From NCBI GenBank assembly GCA_021464525.1, contig JADRCO010000370.1, positions 1-35,719 of the forward strand: a stretch of 35,719 nucleotides of DNA. The letters run 5' to 3'. This DNA comes from Rhizophagus sp. LPA8_4_AMF. Lineage: Eukaryota > Glomeromycota > Glomeromycetes > Glomerales > Glomeraceae. Made by a program: the position numbers and the translations under genes. Positions 11,241 to 21,502 of this stretch are shown here, in pieces. The notes under the pieces were generated by a model that searched no databases, was not told the origin of the DNA, and saw nothing but the letters and a program-made list of their open reading frames with translations. How positions within the stretch are numbered: the stretch's first letter is position 1; every line of letters starts with the position of its first letter.

Positions 11241-12574
11241 TTCTTCGTTTTATTCAGCTTGAAAAAGTAGTAGGTGCTAACATCTCGTTATTGTAAAGAA
11301 AACAACAATGAAAATACCTTGCATAATAATAAAGAATAAATACTTACCAGACTCTTACCGGTAAAGTACTGGAGGAAAATTTAAAAAATGCTTTAAAACT
11401 AACTAATAGTGAGAGAAGTAGTTTATAAAGTTAAAAGTCTAAATGTTAGTTTTTGGTATAGGGTGGCAAGGACATTGTAGAGTTGAGAGAAAACAAGAAC
11501 CAGCAGATTTGTATACTGCTTCTAGTTGATCGTATGGTTCCATCAGATCATTGTTTCCACAAATCTCTTTGTGCACTGCCCAAAATCATGTATACGTCAT
11601 CAATTCGTGGCGATTAGCGATTGGAATAGCCAATCAAAATTCATGAATCTATCCGCAGATATATAACTGATATCAATAATAAAAAATCGGGCATGATCAC
11701 TTTCTTGAACTCCGAATACTATAGTGAGAAACTGCGCCCATTGCTCATTTTTCCCACTGAACATCTCAAGATATCTTTTACGTTTGATGATAAAATCATT
11801 GGTTATGAAAAATTATCATTGATAAATTATTCAATAGATTTAAGTAATTATCATTTAACCTAATTAGGTTAGACTCCTCATTATGTAGTTGGTTTTTGAA
11901 ACAAAAAAATTTATGATGTAAAAATTAAATCACTTTTATTGTATACAATAAATCTAAAAATACATTTAAAATCTTCTTAGTTCTTATATATATATACATA
12001 TATATATTATGTGAAGCGGTCAACCTTTTTTATGCCCTGAAATCAATATATGATTTTCGAAAAAGTAATTAACCATAATTGAACAAATTAACTCAAAAAA
12101 AAAGGATAATTTCATATATCTCGGACAAAAAATAAAATGAAAATGAAATTATTTCTTAATTCGCTTTTCCGTAGTGCCACTTTAGATTTCTTTTTAAATA
12201 AAAAAGTCATATTTGCAATCTAGCCATTATTTTCTAAATTAATTGATTTGATTACCCATAATCGCGTAAAAAAGTAAAAGTTGATTTACTTTGTATTTTT
12301 TGAGGATGTATACAAAAGTTTTATTTTTGAGGGGAAAGAATTTCAAGTAGTATTTGTATAGTTTATATTTATTTAGTATTGATCTTCATTTTATTTATTA
12401 ACTTTGAGAATTTAAGCTGTATACCTCTAACAAAAAATCATTAGTAATTATATAATCGTTCCGGTCACCTGGTATGGAGTGTACTCTTACTTTTCACGAT
12501 CAACGATTTCGTTCTTACTTTCTTTGCCAATTTTCGTATTCGTCGGTCGAATCGCGTAAAAGTTCTAAATTAAA
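11241..12574. promoter_or_regulatory. Shared upstream region of two divergent GATA genes
   Basis: 1.33 kb between two GATA-factor start codons. Four TGATAA sites lie within 66 bp: 11788-11793 (+), 11813-11818 (-), 11820-11825 (+), 11848-11853 (-). The middle two form the near-palindrome TTATCATTGATAA. An alternating TA tract lies at about 11987-12008. No reading frame of note is present. Confidence 0.6.
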
Positions 12575-15500
12575 ATGAGCGTCAAAAGAAAGTTTACAAA
12601 TGATTTTCCTGTGACAACGGTCAAACCTGACGATGAAAAAGATGATCAGAATGGCTTTCTCAACGTTAGAGATAGGTATATATATTTTAGATCTTTATAA
12701 AACTCCTTATTTTGAAAAGTTACTCAAAGTTTACTTACACTTATCTAATTATTGATAGTGGTATATTACTACCTGCTTTACGATTCTCTCGAGAAAATAA
12801 TTTAAAAGCTTCTTTTACAAAATATTCCGTTCAAAATAAAATCTTTTTTCGTCCAGATTTACCTGAAAATTCACTCCCAATTCCATATACAGGTCTTCTT
12901 GGAACTTGTACTTTATCTATAGGTCCATTTTTATATTTAGATACTCAAATTTATGAACTTTTATTCGTTAGTCAGCAAATTCTCCTTGATCAAAATCAAA
13001 CACAAGACGCGTCACATTCATTTTCTCAACAAGTTCATTCACAAACTCAACAACAGAATCAACAGCAAACTCATCAATTTTTTCAACAACAACCTCAACA
13101 ACTAGCTTTTACAACTGTACATCAAACACCACAAGCACAACCAACGTTTGGTCAAACATCATATCCCACAATAAGACCTTTAGCTCCCGCTCCAATCATG
13201 ACAAATTTACAGTCATCCCCTCAATCATCTTCTCGTGTATATAAGCAACCTGCAATACAACCACGACCACAACCACAATCGCAAGTATCTCAGGTACCTC
13301 AATTAACACAAGTGATATCTCATCCTCAAGTTCAGCAGCGAATGCCTATACCGCGTTTATCTTCACAACAACCTAGAACGAGCCCAACAATCAGTTCTTC
13401 ATCATCGTCTCCAAATAATTCTGTTAGATTCTCGCCTCAATTGACCAGTGTTATGCAAACATTACTTCAAACCTACAATCCAGCACAGATATTAGCTATA
13501 CAAAAACAATTATCTCAGCCTGAAACAGCGCCTAACTTATCGCAAGAACAGAAAAATGCTTTAATTAATCATCTAAGTTATCTGTTAGCATCACAATCCA
13601 ATACTTCATCTCAACCTCTTACTGCACCCGTGTTGCATCAACGTCCTAATTCTCATTCAATTTTATCGAAGACTACACAATCGCAACAATTCATACTTTC
13701 ACAAGATCAGACTTCGGAGAAACATCGTCCAGTTCAACCATCTTCCGAACAGCAGCAACCAACTTCATTACCTAATGAGCAAAATCAAATAATACAAACA
13801 GATTCATTAACTGAGCAAAGTCGTGAGATTCAATCGTTATCATCACCAGAACGACAAACAACGACATCTTCACAAAAACGTAATGTTTTCCAACAGCTTA
13901 GTCCATCTTTAGAAAATCATGTGGAGGTTGAACTTCCTTTACAGAAAAGACAAACGGTTAACTCATTGTCTTCGCAGAGAATGTTAATAGCTACTGAATC
14001 TGCTCATTATGCAGCACTTAACAAGTTTAAAATATGGAATCAACCTGCAGAAATTCCCGCATCTACTGCATATGAACATGCAGTGAGATGTGAGGTAATT
14101 TTAACGTTTAAGGAAGATCGAAAAACTAGATTTTTGTTTCCCAAAGATGCTATTATTGAGCGTAATCCAGAAGGCGATGATAAATTTTACGAGGTAAATG
14201 GAAAACTTAATTTATTTAGTATTATTAATTTATTAATAAGATATGTAATAGGTAATTGCAAGTTATGTTTCGCCATCTGATGAAAATGACGTGAAAAGAT
14301 CTCGTGATAACCCAGAAGAATGGGAAATTAGCATAAAATCGGTAACTGAAGAGATATGGAACGCGTTATATAGAACTGTAAATGATGAAGATACGGTCGA
14401 ACGTTTAATGGATGAAAAAGTACGTTGTTATTCTTAATCGTATTGCATCCTATAAATCCGAAGTAATCTAAAAAAAAGAATTTGTTATATTTCAAGCTTA
14501 AACGTAAATGTAAAGAACGTTACTTACAAATGCGCGTTCCTCGTGACTTTAATAGGGAAAAAATAAAGGTATGTTGAAAGAAAAATTTAATTTACTATCG
14601 AGGACATAATTTTAATTAATTATATTCTTTTTAAACTAAGAAATATCAAAAAACATGGACAACAACGATACACGTTAATGAAAGTAAAACGGTAGACGAA
14701 TTAATTGATATTGAAAAAAAGACTGATGATTCAGAGATAGACATGGATATCGATATTACAGTTGGAAGAAAAAGAGGTAAACGAAAAGCTCCAGGACAAA
14801 AAAGGACATCTGTAAGTAATATTATTTTCTCATCATATTTTTAAAAAAGGAAATTTATTTTATTCAGAAATTAATATTATTATATTTTTAAAAAACCATT
14901 TTTTTTTCCTTCTTTAAGACAGTTGCCAAAAAAGTTAGAAAAACAAAAAACACCTCTAAAAATGATAGTATGAATTTATTTATTTCGACATGGTGATAAT
15001 ATAATTTATGGAATTTTGAATTTATTAATCGTATTTAATTTTTATCTAGCTAATAAAAAAACAAAATCTTCTACAAACACGTCAAAAAAATCGAGATCCG
15101 TTCTTGATCCAACTGGTACTGTAGAACCGAGCTCTGAAAAGAAAAATTGTATGTACTGTGGTGCTAGGTATACACCAATGTGGAGAAGAGGACCTAAAGG
15201 GCCAGGTAAATCTTAATGGTTTATCATAAAACTTAAAATTTTACACATGTTAAAACAACAAATTTATTATTTAGGAACTCTCTGTAATGCATGTGGAGTA
15301 AAGTGGAAACAAGGAAAAATCATAATTGAAGAAAGCCCAGATGATGATACTGAGCCTAATAATTCCATACCAGCCGCTCAACCTTCTAAATCAAGGAAAT
15401 CATCAATATCTGCCGGAAAGGCTACTGCACATTCTTCACCTGCAAAGCCAGGAAAAAAACCTAATAGGTTACTTTCATTTAACGAAGGTGCAATTTCACA

Positions 15501-16367
15501 TACAGATGAAGATGAAAATCGTGCTGAAAAAACTCGTGTATCACGCAGGGGTTCTACCACAGGAACACCTAAACGTGGTAGAAGAGCTTCATCATCGTCA
15601 AAGAAAGGTGCTATTCTTCATATTTTCTGTTACTAACTTGATTATATTGTATTCGAGACATTATTTTCATCTCGATATTTAGGTATAGACAGAGTACAAA
15701 TATCAGGCAAATATAGATTTAGTAGATATTTATTTAACATTTTTTTTTTTATCGATAATATTTTTACATTCGTAGAACCTGAATCAGTTCCGGAAACTCC
15801 TGTTTCTAAGCCTAATTTTACGCCATCTCAAAATTCATCGGTATTCCCTATGGAACTTGCAATTACTTCAATTTCATTTGGTCCTGGATTAGCAATTTTT
15901 TCGGAACCTGATTGTTACGTAACTCTCGAAAAAAATAAAATATTAATTGGCTTAAAAAAAGATGGCCACGATCCAACGGAAATCGAAATCTGGAAAAATT
16001 ATATAGATGACATCAATTACTCTGTCGAGAAAGATTTGTCGACAGGGTATCCAATGTTAGAGGTAACAGTAAATATAGGGCAATATATTACTAGGTAATA
16101 ACTTTAATAATAATAATAATGACGTTATAATAATTGTTATAGTGATTAAAGACTAATATAAATTTCTCTAGGTTCGACATGGTAATACTTGACGGAGAAC
16201 ATTCCTCTGTTGTGTTCAAATTCGTAAATTTAGATTTGAATTTTGAGACAGGATTACTTGCAGATAGTGGTATCATTGTTGACGAAGGCAATGACACGAT
16301 TGATTTGCGAACACTTTTTCAAAGATGGTCTGCTATTGAAATGGACGAGAATGCTGGTTATTTTTGA
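12575..16367 (+). CDS. Large Gln-rich single-finger GATA zinc-finger protein, 10 exons
   Basis: 999 residues from exons 12575-12675, 12759-14193, 14252-14419, 14497-14568, 14641-14811, 14919-14967, 15050-15205, 15275-15607, 15776-16094, 16172-16367. Every phase closes. Order of regions: a conserved-looking N-terminus (SGILLPALRFSRENNLKASF, IGPFLYLDTQIYELL); a Gln/Pro/Ser-rich stretch of about 350 residues; an ordered block (YAALNKFKIWNQPAEIPAST); an acidic/basic linker (GRKRGKRKAPGQKR); one GATA finger at C699/C702/C721/C724, CX2CX18CX2C, with TPMWRRGPKGPGTLCNACG; a serine/basic region; and an ordered C-terminal domain (MELAITSISFGPGLAIFSEP, DMVILDGEHSSVVFKF). The finger is split by an intron inside PKGPG. 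Nuclear DNA or chromatin binding is likely; no specific ortholog is recognised. A short extra exon near 15683 cannot be excluded. Confidence 0.9.
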
Positions 16368-16643
16368 ATATGATTTTTTGTGAGGGGTAGCTTAGTAACA
16401 TATTATAATAAAAAAATCAATCTTAAACTATGTACTATTCATATATCTATAGCATTAGTTTCGGTTTGTACATATAAGGAAATTTGAGTGAAGTTCCTTA
16501 TTCATCATAAATACAGCTGATGTAATACATGTTTCACAAAATTTTTTAAATTTTTTTTTTTTTAAAAAAAAACTGTAGTTTATTTGATTTTTAAACCGAC
16601 AATTGAATATTCTTTTTTTTAAAGTTTTCTATAAACGGTCATA
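16368..16643. other. Short intergenic spacer, promoter of the ABCD gene
   Basis: Holds the 3' UTR of the GATA gene and the promoter of the transporter gene. T- and A-runs at about 16545-16570 form a simple T10-A9 hairpin. No recognisable TATA box. Confidence 0.4.
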
Positions 16644-19600
16644 ATGGGACAGAATATGTCTTCATTTGCCGAAATATCTCCCAAATCGTTAATTTCTTCA
16701 AAGAAGCGGTCGGCTGTACTTATTATTAGTGTTGCGGCTGTATATTTAATCAAGCAATATGTCGAACAAGAGAAAAAGAAACAGTCCGAACGTGCCGCAG
16801 CGCGTGCTGCAGAAGGCCAAGATAACAGAAATAGAAAACAAAAAAGAATCGGTGTAGACGCGCGTTTCTTAGCGCAGATCAAAAAATTATTGCCAATTTG
16901 TATACCAGGTAAGTTGTTCTAGCTTCCTGTCTTTTCAGCAATTTCCGCGTTCATTTTTGGTTAATCGACTTTTATTAGGAGTCGCCTGTAAGGAATCCGC
17001 TTTGCTTATAAGCTTAGCTGTGGTGTTAATAGCTCGCACATGGCTTGATATATGGTAAATATCAGATTAGATTAAGCAATCTATCAATAGAAAAAAGCGT
17101 GTATAACTATTAAAATTTATTTCGCCAATCGACAAAAATTGTCACCTCCTAATAATAGCTGTTATGCAATGAACTTATAAGAAACGGCTAATAAATTATT
17201 TATCTTCATAATTAATTAATTTTTATTTATTTAACGCTACATTTTATAGGTTTTCTGGATTTAACGGGTACGTCATTAAGTGATGGTTATATTAGTTTTT
17301 TGTTTTAGTCGCACTTACAGTACTTGGATCTAAAAATTATACAGACATGTTGTTAAAGCGATTGTATCTCGCGATAAGAAAACTTTTATCGCTCGAGCCG
17401 TCGTGGAATTTGGATTTATGATGGTATTTCACTTTGTTAACTTTTTTTTTTTATTTTTTCACGCGTCTATTATTTCTATTTATATAGTCAATTATGTTAA
17501 TTATAATAGTGGCCAATGAGTATAGTGAATAATTCATTGAAACTTACTATAAGCGCGTTGTCTTTAGCGTTCCGAACTAGGCTTACAAGGGTAAATTTAC
17601 TTGTTATTTAATTTTTACGATTTTTTAATTAAAAAAAACTTTCTTTTCTTACAGTATGCTCACGAACAATATTTAAAAGATATTACTTTCTACAAAATAT
17701 CGAATATCGATAACCGAATCCAGAATTCGGATCAATTGCTGACACAGGTATAAACTCGATTACTTTTGGTTTATCATATTAAAAATCTGCAAGATGGTTA
17801 AGCCTTCCTCCTTTTTGATTAGGACATTGATAAATTCGCAGAAAATCTAAGTCATTTATATTCGGATATTACCAAGCCCCTAGTAGACATAGTCTTGTTT
17901 GCATATAAACTGGGCGAAGCCATGTATGAACTATAATTTCAATTCTTTTTTTTTATCTATGATTTTGTTAAAAAAAAAAAAAAGAAAGGAAAAATGACAA
18001 ATTATTCATATAAATTCCAAAACGTATACGTGTAACGCGTTTAGTGGTCGAGAAGGTAATCTAATTAATGAGATATGTTCCTTCAGTTAAATTATGTATT
18101 CATTCTATTTTTGTTTCTTATTATTTAGCTCCAATTTGTATGATCGTGTACTTCCTTGCTTCCGGTGCTCTTTTACGTGCCATTTCACCACCTTTCGGAA
18201 AATGTAAGGTATTTCCATTTTTTTAGAAATTTTTTTTTTTTTAACTAAATTTCTTCTCTCCGAATTTTATACAGTTACCGCTATAGAACAAAAACTTGAA
18301 GGTGATTTTAGGTTCACACATGTAATAAAATTTTTTTTTCCTTTGGATTATAGGATTCGTTTATTCTTTGATATTCACTTTATTCATTTTCTAGTCGAGA
18401 ATTATCACTCACTCTGAAGAAATTGCCTTTTATGGCGGTGGTGAACGAGAGCGAGCTGTTGTAAATGGAAGTTTTGATAAAATTGTTCGACACGTGAAAA
18501 AAATATATCGACTTCGGTTCGCTAATGGAATTTTTGATTCAGTATTGGTTAAATATTGTGCCACCATGACAGCGTACTAGTATGTTATCTACTATTTTAT
18601 ATTACTTATTTTGAAATCACAAAAATATCTAATCCTTTTCATAGCTTGTTGGCACGCCCTGTATTTGACCCGCGATATGGTATGTTAAAGTAAATATTTC
18701 ATCAGGTTTTAATATAAATTATAAAACATAATCTGTTTATCTTTAAAGCCACTGAATTCATGGGCAAACTCGATTCCGACCCAACGAAGATTATGGAAGA
18801 TTATTCAAGAAATTGTAAGAAACATTAGTTTATTATTTTAACATTGTAATATTATTAACTTTTTTTTGATTTAGCTGGTTATCTTGTAAATTTATCACAA
18901 GCTGTGGGCAGATTAATTCTTGCTGGACGTGATTTGACCAGATTTGCAGGATATACTGTATGTCTACTTTTCTCTTTTCTCAATTATTCTAGATATTTAT
19001 TAATCAAATTAATCTCTATTTATTTAGTCGCGTGTTTCAGAACTTTTTGATGTTCTTGAGGATGTTAATAAAGGGCGATATGAACGTACAATGGTAAACA
19101 ATGACTCAAATGAAGCTAATATCAGCCGAGGTAATAAACCGCTTTGATTTTATAATTTGTGATTATTCAAGTATCCGTAATTTATTTGCATATTCTCTTT
19201 GAACCATAGCGGTTACACCGAATGATCTCAAAGGAAAAATTATAACAAAAGATGGAGTCATTATTTTTGACAAAGTTCCTATTATTACACCAAATAATGA
19301 CATATTGGTAAATGCCATTCTTTTATCTATATTGGTTTGTTGCAAATTATTTATAGTTCGATAATTATAGGTGAAAGAGTTATCTTTCAAAGTTGAAACG
19401 GGAATGAACTGTCTTATTTCCGGGCCTAATGGATGCGTATGTATACTTAACTATTTCTTTGCTTTAGCATATCGGAGAAGCCTCGTACAATTAATTTCTA
19501 TTAAATTAGGGAAAAAGTTCTCTTTTCCGTATTCTTGGTGATTTATGGCCCCTATTTGGTATGTTATATTTTGTTTATGTTTCTATTTAGATCCATAACA

Positions 19601-20716
19601 TAAACTAAGATAAATCCTAATTTATAGATGGTGTTGTTACTAAGCCAACAGCATCAAAATTGTTTTACGTGCCTCAAAAACCGTACTTGGCGCTTGGCAC
19701 GCTCCGTGATCAAGTATGGAATAGACTATTATTAAACCTTGTTTATTTTATATAATTAATTGTTGTTGAATATATATTCTTTAATTAGGTTATTTATCCA
19801 GATACAAAAGCTCAAGCACGTTTCAAGGAGTTTGATGATGACAAATTAATGGAATTACTTAATGTCGTTCATTTAGAATATTTGGTGAAGCGTGATGGAG
19901 GCTGGGATGCAGTTCAAGATTGGGCTGATGTTTTGTCGGGTGGGGAAAAACAGGTGAATAAATTTGAACATTATATATTAATTGAGTTTTGATTAACCTT
20001 TTTCATTTAAATTAGAGAATAGCCATGGCTAGACTTTTTTACCACCGTCCTCAATTTGTAAGAAATTTCTTTTTTATTATTATGATATTACTTGATTTAT
20101 GAATTACGGATTATTGACTATAAATTTCAATAGGCTATTTTAGACGAATGCACTAGTGCAGTAAGTGTTGATGTTGAAGGTATTATGTACACCCATGCTC
20201 GTACTTTAGGCATTACATTATTTACTGTATCTCATAGGCATTCATTGGTAATAATTTTTTTTTAATTATTTCGTTGCATTTTTTTCTTGGATATTCATTA
20301 CCAAGTACTAAAAAATTAACTTTCTAATTTATTGTGCCTTTATGCTTTAATTTTATTATAGTGTGAGTGTACAAGTTTTTATATTGTCTTTTTTTGTTTT
20401 TGTTGAGATAGTTTTAATATTTACTTTTAAACAATTTAGTTAAATATCACGAATGGTTGCTTCGTTTTGATGGAGAAGGAGGTTATGAGTTTAGAAAGTA
20501 AGTATCTTCTTTCTATATCGATATTTATGTTTATTTTTATACCAATTAAACATTATTCATATTTATAGACTTGAAGAAAGCGATTTAACAACACCATTTA
20601 CCTCACATGGTAAAACTAGTAAAGCTAGTAAAAAGAAATTTGAGCTTGGACAAGATGATGAGGGTGAAGAAGCTGATAATGAAAAGAATAGCTCTTCTAG
20701 CAATAATTCAGATTGA
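16644..20716 (+). CDS. Peroxisomal ABCD-family half-transporter (PXA/ALDP type), 25 exons
   Basis: 714 residues; imports very-long-chain acyl-CoAs into peroxisomes as a dimer (family role). Exons: 16644-16908, 16979-17054, 17250-17267, 17345-17423, 17510-17590, 17655-17747, 17823-17923, 18045-18055, 18129-18203, 18275-18321, 18395-18579, 18645-18679, 18749-18814, 18875-18957, 19028-19130, 19210-19307, 19371-19436, 19510-19558, 19628-19713, 19789-19953, 20016-20057, 20134-20247, 20362, 20440-20497, 20569-20716. Seen: [11 protein letters not shown] before the first membrane helix, the ABCD hallmark [14 protein letters not shown], Walker A GPNGCGKSS (split by an intron), [21 protein letters not shown], signature LSGGEKQR, Walker B FAILDE, H-loop VSHRHSL, then [17 protein letters not shown]. 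The last block is in frame only with a 1-nt exon at 20362 (or a 7-nt one at 20362-20368). The Ser/Asp/Glu-rich tail is not conserved. Confidence 0.94.
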
Positions 20717-21502
20717 ACTTTTTAGCCGAAAATGACACTAATTTAATATTCATTGATATTATTTATGGTCTTTACAAAATAATTTTTATAATAGATGCAT
20801 CTCGGATTAATGTATTTGTCTTAGTTGTAGCAGGATTAATATTTATTTTTCATTATTATATATATCTATTTTTTTTTTGTGTAGAAATCATTAAAAAAAA
20901 CATTTTATTACACTAAAAACAAATGATGTCGCAGGCTGTCAATCTCAACACAATCGATTATTTAGTAATCTGATAATCTGAAAGCATGTAATTTTATTAT
21001 ATATATATATAGAGCCTATAATTTCAAATTTAAGAGTTTTTATAGAGTTTTTATCTCTTTTCTTTCTATTTATTTGTGACGCATTAATTTGATATTATAA
21101 AGAAATTCTTTTTTAATATGCATATAAATAAAATAAACTATAAATTAATTACAAATAATTATAATAATCCGATATTTCTGTTGAAAAAAAAAAAAATCAA
21201 AGATGTCTAATAAATTATGATATTCCACCTACAAATAAGACGAAAACGAATGTAATTTCTATATTGCAGTTTCATGATATGCAAAATGGTTTGATCATAT
21301 AATCCAACGTTAAGAAATCAAATTGTAGTCCACAAAATAAATAATATTTATAAAATGATAAAATGATATTAAAATGAAAGTAATCCCGTACTAGATTTGA
21401 ATTGTCTAACAGTTAGTTGTAAGGATCATACTCGACTCGAATGAATCTATAATATTGACGTGTCATTCGACTGTGAATACTACAGAATAATGAATTTATA
21501 AA
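20717..21502. other. Intergenic region between convergent ABCD and VPS39 genes
   Basis: About 790 bp holding two facing 3' UTRs. AT-rich, with an alternating TA run at about 20999-21010 and a poly-A run at 21184-21196. The open frame from 20713 to 20916 is a hydrophobic, AT-driven shadow overlapping the ABCD stop. Confidence 0.5.

Noticed and set aside
14641-14811. GATA gene split into two genes here
   Set aside because: All exon phases from 12575 to 16367 close in one frame, and the linker is continuous, so one gene is simpler.
20713-20916. 67-codon hydrophobic frame after the ABCD stop
   Set aside because: AT-rich 3' UTR sequence; it overlaps the stop codon of the real gene and has no homology.
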